A DNA stretch of 64,000 nucleotides. It comes from Odobenus rosmarus divergens (Eukaryota; Chordata; Mammalia; Carnivora; Odobenidae). The stretch is from contig NW_004450276.1 of assembly GCF_000321225.1 (NCBI RefSeq), positions 4,692,036 to 4,756,035 of the forward strand. The letters are read 5' to 3'. The position numbers and the translations under genes were made by a program. This document shows positions 11,190 through 22,222 of the stretch, in pieces; position 1 is the first letter of the stretch, and the number at the start of each line of letters is the position of its first letter. Under the pieces are notes generated by a model that was not told where the DNA came from, did no database searches, and saw only the letters and a program-made list of their open reading frames with translations.

Positions 11190-11458
11190 CACACCTTACA
11201 AAAGAAGACATACGGAGGTGAATAAGCACATGAAAAAATTCTCAGCACCATTAGTCATCATGGATATATAAAATAAAATCACAATGAGATACCACTACAC
11301 AGCTACAAGAATGTGTAAAATTAAAAAGACTGTGACCACATCAAGTGTTGGTGAGGTTGTAGAGGGACTAGAACTCTTGTATTTCACTGGTGGGGATATA
11401 AAGAGGTACGGTCACTCTGGAAAGAGTCTGGCAGTTTCTTAAGAAGTTAAATGTATAG
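11190..11458 (+). mobile_element. Old L1 LINE, ORF2 end / 3' region, left part
   Basis: 'caccattagtcatcatggatat' (decayed), 'aaatcacaatgagataccac' and 'tggtggggatataaagaggtac' are typical of the region around the L1 ORF2 C-terminus. It is interrupted by the SINE at 11459, and the two halves join cleanly across it. Confidence 0.9.
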
Positions 11459-11677
11459 GTGCGCGTGGGTGGCTCAGTTGGTTAAGTGCCTGACTCTTGA
11501 TTTCGGCTCAGGTCATGATCTCAGGGTCATAGAATCCAGCCCCTGAACAGCCCCTGAACAGGACTCAGTGGGAAGTCTGCTCTAGATTCTCTCTCCCTCT
11601 GCCCCTCTCTACCCCTTGCATGCTCTCCCTCTCTCTCTCTCTAAAATAAATAAATAAATATTTAAAAAAAAAAAAAA
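11459..11677 (+). mobile_element. Carnivore SINE inserted in L1
   Basis: The type is 'gactcttgatttcggctcag'. Perfect 11-base target duplications 'aagaagttaaa' lie at 11441-11451 and 11678-11688. A 13-base internal tandem duplication ('cccctgaacag' repeated near 11540-11562) is private to this copy. The tail ends in a 15-base or longer A-run. Confidence 0.96.
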
Positions 11678-11688
11678 AAGAAGTTAAA

Positions 11689-12240
11689 CATATAACTACC
11701 TAGTGATCCAGTCATTTTAACTTTGGGTGTTTACCCAAGAGGAAGAAAAGCCTGTGTTCCTAGAAATACTTGGATGTTCATAGCAGCTTTGTTTGTAATA
11801 GCCAAAAACTGGAAAACCCCCAATGTCCATCAACAAGCAAATGAATAAACAAATTGCAATATATCATATAATAAAAAGGAGAAAACCATTGGTACACACA
11901 ATATGGATTAATCTCAAAATAATTATGTTCAGTGAAAGAAGTCAGATCTCCCTGTCCCCCCAAAAAAGTACATAATGCATGATTCCATTTATACAAAATT
12001 CTAGAAAATGCAAACTAATCTCAAGGATAGTAAACAGAGTGCTAGCTTCCTGGGTAGTGAAAGTAGTAGGCAGAGAGCATGAAGAAACAAAAGAGCATGA
12101 AGAAACTTTTAGGAGTGATAAAAATGTTGATTATCTTGACTGTGGATATGGTTTTAAGGGTATATACATATGTCAAAATGTATTAAGTTGTTCACCTTAA
12201 ATATTTGCAGGTTATTTCATGTCACTCACGCCTCAAAAAA
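11689..12240 (+). mobile_element. Old L1 LINE, 3' end, right part
   Basis: 'ttcatagcagctttgtttgtaa', 'gtccatcaacaagcaaatga' and 'gcatgattccatttatacaaa' continue the L1 3' end. An 18-base tandem duplication ('agagcatgaagaaac' at 12075-12089 and 12093-12107) sits in the 3' UTR. Confidence 0.9.
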
Positions 12241-13194
12241 AGGAAATTTAAGCTGTTCTGTGCCACTTCTATATTTGATGCTTAAACTTTATTTAAGAAA
12301 ATAAAATAATGAATGAAATAATGCAAAAATATCAAAATAAGAAATCAAATCACATGTGTTTCAAAACACAACTGGCTCATAACAATGGGAAACAGAGCCG
12401 TGTCTTTTTTTTTTTTCTGCAGCATTTTCCTGCAACCCACACAAATGGGAGTAATTAAACAGGATTAGCAACATTTTACTTAAAGAGAGAGCAAATCCTA
12501 AAAACAAAAGAGAGAGAGAGAACAAGTCCTAATATCAGCAAAATGCAAAAAATTAACTATCAGATGACCCTATTGAACTAATCAGGGTTGATGTGAGTCA
12601 TGGCTTGAGATCTGAGAATCCTCCAGCTTCTCAGACGATTCAAGCCCCCATACCTCACGAACTGCAAGTGTCTGACCCATTTAACGTCACAAGGGACTGG
12701 TTGGCAATGAAGAATGTGGCTGGGGATGGGAGCTGGAATTTGGTGCGGCTCCCCACTGCTGCCTCCTGCACGGGACCCTGGAGAAAGATTTAGTCAGTGA
12801 CTCACACATTTTGGCAGCAGGTCAGGTGGTTAAGTAAGTGATTTGAAGTGAACCTCAATTATGCCCAGGGATGTCTTCTCTTACTCATGTACCCTATCAC
12901 CTCTTTCCCCACCAGGAGGAATGAATCCTCTTGCACCTGACCTGGGGAGGAAGCAAAAAATGGGATCGTCTCTGGGTAATCCTGGTGCTCAGCATCAGGA
13001 GGGTGACTCCTTAAGTTTTCAGAGGAAAGATCAATTTGGAAGGACCAGCAAAAGAGTTTCAAGATTGGAGTCCCTTAGAAAAGAAGGTTAGCAGGACTTG
13101 GATGGAGAATCCGAACTCTAATCAACCCAGCTCTGGGAAAAAATTGGAAATAATGTCAGAACCAAGTCAAAAGCACAGTCAGAAGAAATTAAAT
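12241..13194. other. Unassigned stretch
   Basis: Low-complexity patches include a T-run near 12404-12417 and AG repeats near 12510-12525. No gene or repeat family was recognised in the remainder. Confidence 0.4.
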
Positions 13195-13256
13195 TATGTA
13201 TATGTGTGTGTGTAATATATATTATATTGCATTATATTATATGATTATATATAAAA
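13195..13256. repeat. AT-rich low-complexity / TATATA tract
   Basis: 'tatgtgtgtgtgtaatata' is followed by alternating TA-rich sequence. Confidence 0.85.
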
Positions 13257-14599
13257 TCCAGAAGGAAAGGATGCAACTGTATGCATTCTTTTTTCTGGAA
13301 GGAGGTCTGACATGACACAGGCCAGTTGGAAGCAGAGGACTCTGTACCTCTACACCCCTAATGGAGAGCTACAGCTAATATCTTGTCTTTGACTCTCAGG
13401 GAAGAAATTCAAGAGACAGACCTTTTATATTTCCGTAGTTGTACAGGGGAAAGGTAAGTAGGGATGAAGAATTATTTTATGAGAATATTTTTAGAGCCCA
13501 GATTTGGCCAGGGGGACATGGGCTAATTTTCTTTTTCTTTTCTTCTTCTGTTTTTTAAATCAGAATGGATTTATATTGGGATTTTACCTCTTTGCTTGCA
13601 GTTTTGTTTAATTTTGTTTATATGAATGTAGAAAGACAAAAATCCAAAAAGAACCAACAGACAGCTTCAAATTTTAAAAATATAGTATATTTCTTTCTGG
13701 ACTCAAAACACATTTTAATATCATAACAGGCTCTAATGAGGACAGAATCCATTAGTTAAATAAATAAACGATTCGATTGGTAGTAAAAATGCCAACATAG
13801 GTAAACTTATTCTGAGGCAGATGGTAGCCGATTCTTGGACACAAGATAGAGTGAAATTACTTACCATAGCCCTGGAGCTAACAAAATTCAGGACAAATTT
13901 GGAGCAATTCAGTAGCTTCATTATGTCATAATGCTGCATATTCCTAATTAGCACCCTTTCCATTTCCCACAGAAGGAAAACAAAGTTCTTTCTCTCTGAA
14001 ATGGTTTCCATTTAGGATTCATTAGTCTATAAGCTAAAAACAAATGTTCTGAGCTGCTCTGGTGAATGCTGAAGTTCATCAGCTTGCTTCTTATTTGCTT
14101 AAATGAGTTTCTTGCTGATCTTTTTTTAAATTTTAAAAATGAATGTTAATTTAAAAAATGTGTTTTTACACAATTGCTCAGAAGAATACATTCAGATTTT
14201 GTTTTAAAAGTTTACCCAACAGACTCTAATTGCTTGAAGTTCATTCTAGAAAATCAGAATGTGCTGCGATTTAAGGAAAATTAACCTTTGTTAATGGGCT
14301 ATTATCCAAACACAGTGGTGGTTTATTTTCAAATCTCACACTTACTTTGATTGGGGTTTTCTCATTGATACCAGATTCCTGAGTCCTTCCAGCGGTCCTT
14401 ATGATTCATACAGATATAAAGCAGATGGAAGCGATTTGCCTGAAAGAAAGTTGAATGGAATTAATTTATATATTTAGGCTCTTGTTCTCAAAATAATTAT
14501 ATGCCATTTGGATACTTTTACGTAGTTTATAGAAATGGGAAAAAAACAGCTATCTAGTCCAGGTTGAAAATTCTTTTTTTTTAAATGCTGTTTGGACAA
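13257..14599. other. Repeat-poor AT-rich stretch; possible conserved noncoding sequence
   Basis: From about 13730 to 14540 I see no transposon signature. The sequence has dense 'attaa', 'taatta' and 'caattg' words without tandem structure. That style is common in conserved noncoding elements, but conservation cannot be judged from one sequence. Confidence 0.3.
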
Positions 14600-15082
14600 T
14601 GTGGTAGGTGGAATAGTGGCCCCCCCCGCAAGATGTCTGTGTTCTAAGCCCTGGAACCTGTGAAAGTGTTCAGTTCCTCGACAAAAGGGAATTAAGGTTA
14701 CAGATGCAATTAAGGTTGCTAATCTACTGACCTTGAGATGGGGGGTATTATCCTAGTGGGTTCCATGTCATCACAAGGGTCTTTGGGAAAGAGGGAGGCA
14801 GAAAAATCAGAATTTTGAAGATGCTATGCTGCTGGTTTTGAAATTGGAGGAAAGGCCATAGGCCCCGGATGCAGGATGTAGAAGACTTCTAGAAGCTGGA
14901 GAAAGTAAGGGAGACTCTGTAGAGTCTCCAGAAAGAATTCAATCCTGTCGACCCCTTGATTTTAGCCCATTGAGACCCATTTCAGACTTTTGACTTCCAG
15001 AACTATAAGATAATAAGTTTGAGTTATTGTAAGCCACTAAGTTTGTAGTAATAGGTTACAGGAGCGATAGAGAACTAATACA
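14600..15082 (+). mobile_element. MaLR-type LTR (MLT1-like)
   Basis: It begins 'tgtggtaggtggaatagtgg', with the diagnostic 'ctaagccctggaacctgtga', 'ggaattaaggttacagatgc', 'gacttccagaactataagat' and the 3' end 'gagaactaatacag'. The TG...CA ends and order fit ERVL-MaLR LTRs. No internal sequence is attached. Confidence 0.85.
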
Positions 15083-15149
15083 GGTAATGTCAGGTGGCAT
15101 CTTGAGATGCCCTCCAGAGCCTGCTACCATCATTAATTCAAACCTTCAT

Positions 15150-15262
15150 CCTTTATTTTGAGCATCTGTCATGAGCCAGGCAGGGTTCTAAAGAGGACCA
15201 GGAACATTGCCCCTGTCTTCCAAGAAGCTTGCAGCCAGTATGGAAAACAGACTCATGAACAC
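15150..15262 (-). mobile_element. L2 LINE 3' end fragment, antisense
   Basis: 'gagcatctgtcatgagccagg', 'gttctaaagaggaccaggaa' and 'ccaagaagcttgcag' fit the reversed L2 3' UTR. Confidence 0.7.
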
Positions 15263-17566
15263 ATAAACACAGCAAATGAAACAAATATTTTACAAATTAC
15301 AGTAAACAAGCTTTTAAGATGCGAGTGCCCATGTAACCATCTGGGCTTCCCAAATCTAAAACAAACCATTTTGTCTCTTGATCCACAACTCATCTAAAGA
15401 ATAAGAAAAATACATTTCACCAAATACAGCTTCAAGAATAAAGACAGTGTTCTTGAACAATTTACCCAGTTATTGCCAATTACATCTTCACATGTGACCA
15501 GCTTTGCTGACAAAGAGCTGACACAGAGACTTCATCACAGGTGACCTCAGGGCTGAGCAAGAGTCTCCCGGGCTCCCCGTCCATCTGTGTTTAGTGGCAC
15601 AGTTTCTATGGGTTAACAGGGAATCAGCGAATCCCTATCACAGGCAATTCTAACTGGAGGTGAATCTGTCAAATAAGCTAGTTTTGCCCCACGTGTTCGT
15701 CCTCTGCAAAAAGCTTCTTCCTAATCTTACCTCCCAGTTACCCAGACATTCTCTTTGACCTAGTTCTGCCACTGTGGTGAAGAAAAGTTAGCTGAGAGTA
15801 GTTAACAAGCAGCCATACTGATGTGATATATTACACCTTCATAGTACATTAAAGGTGACAATCCAGGTTCCATGCCAAAGGAAGTAACCAATAACTGCAG
15901 ATAAAATACCAAGCACTGTGATCCAGGAGAAAGGGAAGCACTTAGTACACATTTTATGTGGTTTGATCAGGCCACATAGACAATCTGATCAGAAAGTTCT
16001 GACACCAGACAGTCCAGCTATATCTACAAAAAAGATTCCACCACAGAACAAGCATCATTTGGGGTTATCATTCAGTGAAAACTAAATATTATACATTTTG
16101 AAGAGCAAAAACTAATGATAAGCTAATAGTCATCACAATTCAAAATTTAAAACTGGGGGTGGGGGGAAGGAATTGAAGGTGTCATGCATCCAGAAAGTAT
16201 CTAAGGATGTGTCTTAGGAGAATTAACTGGGTGATAATATGAGCAATTTGAAGCAATAAGCACTGGTCTTGAGGGAACATCCAAGCCTTGGGGCCAAGTT
16301 TAGAAGAATTATCTTCAACATCTATTAACACAATTTCCTCTCTGTTTTTTTTTTTTTTTGCCACAGAACTTATGTTTATCAAATTACTCTCAACTACTAT
16401 TATTAGAATACTTAAAACGTGGCCTTTTATAATTATACTAATGGACCTAAGATTTTTTAAAGTGTTTTTCTCTTCTCAGTTGTGCAGTGACCTTAGAAAT
16501 AATTTCCCATGAGAAAGGCAAAGATTTGCTTTTCACAGACCTGAATAAATAACTTACTACATAATTTCACTTAATGCTGGTTAATTTTATACATTATTCT
16601 ATCACCGACGCTTTGATAGAGATATTGACCTTCTTGATAGAATTTTTCCTAGTAAAATAAAATAAATGGAAATAAAGATTATATCATGATATTATAGCAA
16701 CAGAGACCTAATGGCCTGAAGCAGAAAACCTTCACTCAAGATTATGTAGTTGTCAACATCAAGAGTTCCCCTTGGAGTCTTAGAAGTCCAAATGCTAATA
16801 GTAGGAATATGATCGGTGATTAGGTGTATTCTCCTTTTACTTTGAGAGAAGGAATTAAATGAAACACAGCTCACATCACTTCCCAACTGTTCTGAGTTAG
16901 CCTTCAGAAGTCCTGAACAGCAACTGTCATCATGGAAAATTTGTCAAGGGAAAAGTCATTCAAAGGGAAAAGTAGTCACATAGGCTTCTACATGGGGGAA
17001 AGAAAGAATGGTCAAAGTTAGAAAGCAAAAAAATTTTGTTAGACAAATAAGAAATATGATTGTGAAGGAACTGACCTTTTAAACATATTTTGTTCATCAG
17101 TTTTTGCCCCAAATGTCTTAGATCTTACTTGGACAAAAGAGTAAAGTTGCAATATCTTTAAGAAAGGGGGAAGATACAAGATGGGCATTATACATTATGC
17201 ACCTTTATTTCAACACCTGATATGAAAAGAAGGGTGAACACCATTTAACACAAGGGGCAAACACTTAGATATTGTAGAGGAATGAAAAACACTAAGACTC
17301 AGTATGGAGAGAATAGAGCAACTGAATTTTCCTCTCTGTTATCCAATGAGGGCTCATGCAGAAAAAAAAAATGTATGAATCATCTGCCAAAAATTCGGGA
17401 AGGCTTTGAGATCTTCCCACTTGACATTGCCAACAACAAAACCCAAAGATGCGATCATATCGATATGAGTAAACTATTCAAATCACTAAAAGATTGTATT
17501 GCAAAAAAATAAAAGATTGTATTGCAATGTTATAAACGGGGGAATAAGTCAAAGACTGACCTTGCA
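15263..17566. other. Unassigned stretch
   Basis: No gene or clear repeat is seen over 2.3 kb. There is a T-run at 16346-16360 and an 18-base near-tandem duplication at 17487-17504 and 17510-17527. Open frames are below 80 codons and show no known protein. Confidence 0.45.
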
Positions 17567-17713
17567 TAGTGGCTCTCCCCAAGCTGGGCTCTGCTGAGGC
17601 CCTGCCCCAGGGTTTCTGATTCAGTAGGTCTGAGGTAGGACCTGAGAATTTGCATTTCTATCAAGTTCCCATACGACTCTGCTGGTCTGGCGACCACATT
17701 CTGAAAATGACCA
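17567..17713 (+). mobile_element. MER5A-type hAT-Charlie fragment
   Basis: 'gggtttctgattcagtaggt', 'ctgagaatttgcatttctat' and 'ctgctggtctggcgaccaca' give a strong MER5A match. The usual 'catgcatcagaatcacctgg' block near the left end is deleted. Confidence 0.87.
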
Positions 17714-17877
17714 ACCTGGAGGATCGATGTGGGAACTGGCACATATGGGTATCTTTTATACAGGTATCTTTATCAAATAACTCTTTTTGTGGTTGCAGAT
17801 GATCACTAACATATCATGCCAAGATGCCTCTCCCTTTCAGAAATGATTTCTTAATTTATTTCCTCCTGTTTTAAATA
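17714..17877. other. Short unassigned spacer
   Basis: Nothing recognised. Confidence 0.4.
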
Positions 17878-18398
17878 TGCATCTCCTTTCTACCTATAAC
17901 AAACTGCTTTAACACCTCCAATTCCTCACACCTCCCTGTATCCACACATTTTACAATTTTCCCTGGAAAGAGGCAGAAGAGATTTTCCTTACTCCTCAAT
18001 TCTGGGCTGGGCTTGTGACTTGCTGTGGCCATGAAACGAGGCAGAGGTGACAGGGTGTCAGGTCCCAGACTAGGCCTCAGGAGATCTTGCATTGTCCTGC
18101 TTACAGCATCATGGGAAAGAAGCCTGAGCTAGCCATCTGGCGCCAGAAGGAAGATGAAAGACAAATGAGGCAGAGCTGAGCTGCCTACCAAGCCTGGCCC
18201 AAAGCAGAACTTTCAACCAACCCACAGATACACAAAGGAGACCAGTCCTGATCAGCCATACCTGGCTGAGATGAGTCAAGTGCAGGTAGGTTGGTTGACC
18301 ACCAGTCAACCCATGGATGTGTAAGTTCTCACAGATAGTTGTTTAAACCACTGAACTGTAGGGTAGTTTGTTACACAGTATGTAGAATACTTAACACA
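17878..18398 (+). mobile_element. MaLR-type LTR (MLT1-like)
   Basis: 'tgggctgggcttgtgacttg', 'ctaggcctcaggagatcttg', 'gaagcctgagctagcc', 'gttgtttaaaccactgaact' and 'agtttgttacacagtatgta' in this order match a MaLR LTR. The end is '...acttaacaca'. The left border is approximate. Confidence 0.75.
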
Positions 18399-19649
18399 CG
18401 ATCGCTAGACACTAAACCTGCTGCTTTTTACCACTAAGCTAAATTAACTGATCAATAAATAAAAATTAGGATTTATTTGATCCTATCTTTGCTACAGGCA
18501 TCTGGGGCAGAAGACATTTCAATAATTCAATTTCATGCTTGTTCTGCCTCAGGGGACCATAGGGCTTATGATTTTATAAAAACTTAGGAAATAAATTATT
18601 TGTACAACTATTACTCCAAGATCTGAAATCTAGTCACATTGACTGTAGGATATAGAAATCCTCCAAATCACAGGCTTTGATAAAAATGGAAATAAATCTG
18701 TTAGTACTTGGACATACTTTATAAGTTTGCTATTCTTGTTTAAGCATTAAAAATTTCTTTATCGCTGATACAACAGCTGTGTTGTTCAGGATCCTGTAAT
18801 CTGAATGTAGAAAGTGTAAAAAAATAATAAAATAGGTAAATAGCATTACATGTGATGGAAAAGAGGATTATATTATTAATTTTGATAAAGTTACAAGTAC
18901 TGCTTTCTCATGATTTTACACACTTACTATTACTTTGCTTTCAACGAATACACAGGAGCTCATTGTATAGCGACTTTTCATCAATAGCTCATTGTAAATT
19001 TTTTAAAAATCAATTTTCTTCCTTCAAGACAAGAGATTTATATAGTAAAAGTATTGAGGCAACCCATCTTCTATCAATGTAATTAAGAGTCCAAAAGAAG
19101 CACTTAAGGAATCAAAGAAAATCTATTTGAAAAGCACCAGAGAGAAAATTTCTCTACATGTTGAGGCTACTGATACAAATTGAAAATAAGAGCTTTTCAT
19201 CAGAGACTAAAAAATATATACATTATTAATATACAGTAATATGTAAACCAGTCAAGTGATTTCTTTAAAATTCATTTCTGAAGAATTGAATTAAACTAGT
19301 CTGCTTCAGTCCTCATTTACATTTAACTTTATAAAGCTTTCAATTCTTGCTCCAGGATCTAGATATTGCTACTTAATAGAAGCCAAAATAACTTCTTATT
19401 TATGTCTTTTCTTAAGTTCTTCTGATAGATTTTTCAATGGGCCTGTATTTTTTTTGCAGTGAAAACAAATCACCATAAGCAGGCCTCACATTTCCTGTTC
19501 CCTATCACATCCATCTTACTGAAGTCGACAGCATTTTCCTTGGCTAACCTTGGCCAAGTCCTTTGAGGGTCAAGGGTCTGCCTCTCCACAAGGACATCTG
19601 GGAGACAGTGTTGTTGGCAATCAACACACTGAGAGTTATTAGATTTATT
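18399..19649. other. Unassigned AT-rich stretch
   Basis: No repeat family or gene was recognised. Plain AT-rich sequence without tandem structure. Confidence 0.4.
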
Positions 19650-19770
19650 TATCCATCCATTCATGTGGCAAATACTTACTGGGGACAGTTATGTGCCAGG
19701 CACCATTTTAGGCTTTGGGGATAGAGCAGTGACCAAAACAAGCTCCCTGGTCTCTTCAACAGACAAAAAT
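19650..19770 (-). mobile_element. L2 LINE 3' end fragment, antisense
   Basis: 'ttatgtgccaggcaccatttt', 'ctttggggatagagcagtga' and 'ccaaaacaagctccctgg' are the reversed L2 3' UTR, one of the clearer copies here. Confidence 0.82.
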
Positions 19771-20724
19771 ATGTATATGATAAATACACAAATACAGAAA
19801 AAAAGCAAAATAAGGGAAATAGATATTTTTCCCTCTGAAGGACTCAAAAAATTTCAGAATATGTTTGCTAATTCTCTCTGCATGTCATTTAAAATGGGAT
19901 GCTAACAACTTAGAATGTACAAACAGGGCAGATTCTGCTAATGAGTAAACGCCAAAGAGAAAAAAAATGTTCCCAGGAGACAAAAATATACAAAACCCCT
20001 TCCACCGACATCTAGTTTTCCAGTGCCACTGATTCTAGCGACTGAAGTTAGAAACAAATATTTCAAGGCATTTTGGAAATAGAGGCAGAGTAACAATGTA
20101 TGGCCCCCATGCAGACACAGGTGTGAGGCAACAATGGGAGAGTTTTTGGAAATGAGAATTGTTGGCTGTGTTTCATTACTCTTATCTTCTCCTCCTTTGA
20201 CATCTTTTTATATTGAAGAAACGCCTTCTGCACCAAAAAAAAAAAAGAAAGAAAGAAAAAGAAAATTTTTTCCAGGGACTCTTGCACTAAAACAAGAAGC
20301 TAGGATGAAATGAAGCCTGGGTGCCACGTCCCTCTTCTAAAATAAAGCTGAAACACTTATATACTTTAAACTGAAGAACAAGATTAGCACAGAGTCCTCC
20401 CAAGAAGGGGTAGCTGGTACCGCCTTCATATTCATCAAAAAGCAATTCCTGAGGTCCTTGATCTGCACAAGACCTGGTCACTGGGCTGTAAAGCATATTA
20501 GCCCATAAGGCAAGCACAAAAGAGCTACGAGGCACAAGGAGGCATCCCCTGGGCAAGTTGGCTTCCCTGTTCGGTTTCTACCCAGTCTCTATGTGGCCCT
20601 TGAGTGCAGCAGCTCTGTCCACTAACGGGCAGCTATTACCTCTAACTCCCTTTCCCCTGGAAAATAGTCCGGCCACAAGAAGCAAGACTGCAACTTTATA
20701 AACTTGAGAACATCATTTTAAATT
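19771..20724. other. Unassigned stretch
   Basis: There is an A-rich patch at 20233-20262. A GC-richer block at 20290-20660 carries an 89-codon antisense frame that resembles no protein I know. Confidence 0.4.
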
Positions 20725-20845
20725 GTTGATATGTTACTGGGATAATAATAATATTTACTTTACAGGGTTATTAAAAGCATAAAAGGGGCCCATATTTGTA
20801 AAGTGCTTAAAATAGTGGCTGGTACATAGTAAGTGCTAACGTGCT
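20725..20845 (+). mobile_element. MIR SINE 3' part
   Basis: 'tgggataataataatattta', 'cagggttattaaaagcataa', 'taaagtgcttaaaatagtgg' and 'ctggtacatagtaagtgcta' are the sense end of MIR. Confidence 0.85.
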
Positions 20846-21586
20846 TGCTAAGTAATGTAAGTAAGTAAGTGAAATAAATCTGTAGTAATAGCCTTCTTTC
20901 TTTGGAAATTAAATGAAACATGATTCCTCCCTGTGGATATCTTGTAGGTTATCTTCACATCACTACAGCTCTGTTTAATTAATGTATCTACATATACTTG
21001 GCTCTCATTCTGACCTAATGCCTTAGTTGCCAAAATGGAATCCATGTACTTTAGGGGGTCCATAAGACAGTCCACTAAGTTGGGTGGAAAAAAGTATGAG
21101 AATATCTCTTGTTTTTGTTTTTATCTAAAAGTAAAATAAAAATTAGGCTTTTCTAATATATATTATACAAATTGACAGAATATCTAAGTATAAATTTTAA
21201 ATAAATATGTATTTATTGGGGACACACACAAAAGTGTTTTACTGATGAAACCTTCTGAGGGTACAGATCATCTATAAGTTCTTCTTTGTTTCAGGTCCAT
21301 TGAAAGAATAAATATAGCCATTTTACTTTAAAGAGCACAAAATATAGTACAAACTTTCCTGACGTGGAGTTCAAGAATCCCTGGAGCATCCATGGTTGAA
21401 ATTCAGGAGGAGTGTGAGTCCTTGAAATCACATTTAAAAATTTTATATGGCTGTATATTTATGCATTTTAGCAGGCTTTAATATGATTTTCAAAAAGCCA
21501 GTGACTCCCCAAAATTTAGTGAGAGAGAGAAACTTTTCAAAGTTCTGAAAGTCTACTTTAAGGCATGTATTTAAATACCTCCTTTT
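20846..21586. other. Mostly unassigned; possible decayed hAT-type fragment
   Basis: 'gggggtccataagacag' with 'gttgggtggaaaaaagta' near 21050-21100 is reminiscent of long hAT-Charlie-type elements. The match is too short to assign. Confidence 0.3.
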
Positions 21587-21787
21587 GGGATGCTTGGGTG
21601 GCTCAGTCAATTACATGTCTGACTTCGCTCAGGTCATGATCTCAGGGTCCTGGGATCGAGCCCAGCATTGGGATCCCTGCTCAGCGGGGAAACTGCTTCT
21701 CCCTCTGCTTCTTCCTCTACTCCTCCCCCTGTTCGTGCTCTCTACCTCTCTCTCTCAAATAAATAAATAAAATCTTTTAAAAAAAAA
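21587..21787 (+). mobile_element. Carnivore SINE
   Basis: 'gggatgcttgggtggctcag' starts the head. The B box 'gatcgagcc', a CT-rich body and the tail 'caaataaataaataaaatctt' follow. The flanks 'cctccttt' (21579-21586) and 'cctccttta' just after the A-run form the target duplication. Confidence 0.94.
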
Positions 21788-22179
21788 CCCTCCTTTAATT
21801 TAATTGCAGAATGAATTGTTTCTAAAGCATTAAAGCACTCCAGAGAAGTGATTTCAGCTTCACAGCTGTGTAAAACATCTTCCTTTTTTTTCTCCCTTTT
21901 GTAACAACTAATTAGATATCCATCCTCAGACAGGAGTGCCTCTGTGGGAGTTGTGGAATTCAGCACCACAACTAAGGGACCCAGGAGGAGTCTCGCCCAC
22001 AATTACATCCTGTAACAGATGGGAAGACCCTGGGTCCAGGCTGCAAAACCAACCGAGCCAGCAAGCCTGTCCCTGCTCCTCTCTGCCATGGTCAGGGGAA
22101 ACCTAAAGAGTGCTGACTTGGGCAGATAGCCACAGAAGTCCAGCCTTCCTGAGGAGAGATTCCAGCATACCATTGGAAG

Positions 22180-22181
<2 letters not shown>

Positions 22182-22222
<41 letters not shown>
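22182..22222. repeat. (TAA)n microsatellite
   Basis: About 13 uninterrupted ATA/TAA units. On the minus strand they give poly-Tyr or poly-Leu in shadow frames, which are not genes. Confidence 0.97.

Noticed and set aside
13195..13256. TATA-box promoter
   Set aside because: It is a low-complexity TA tract with no gene downstream.
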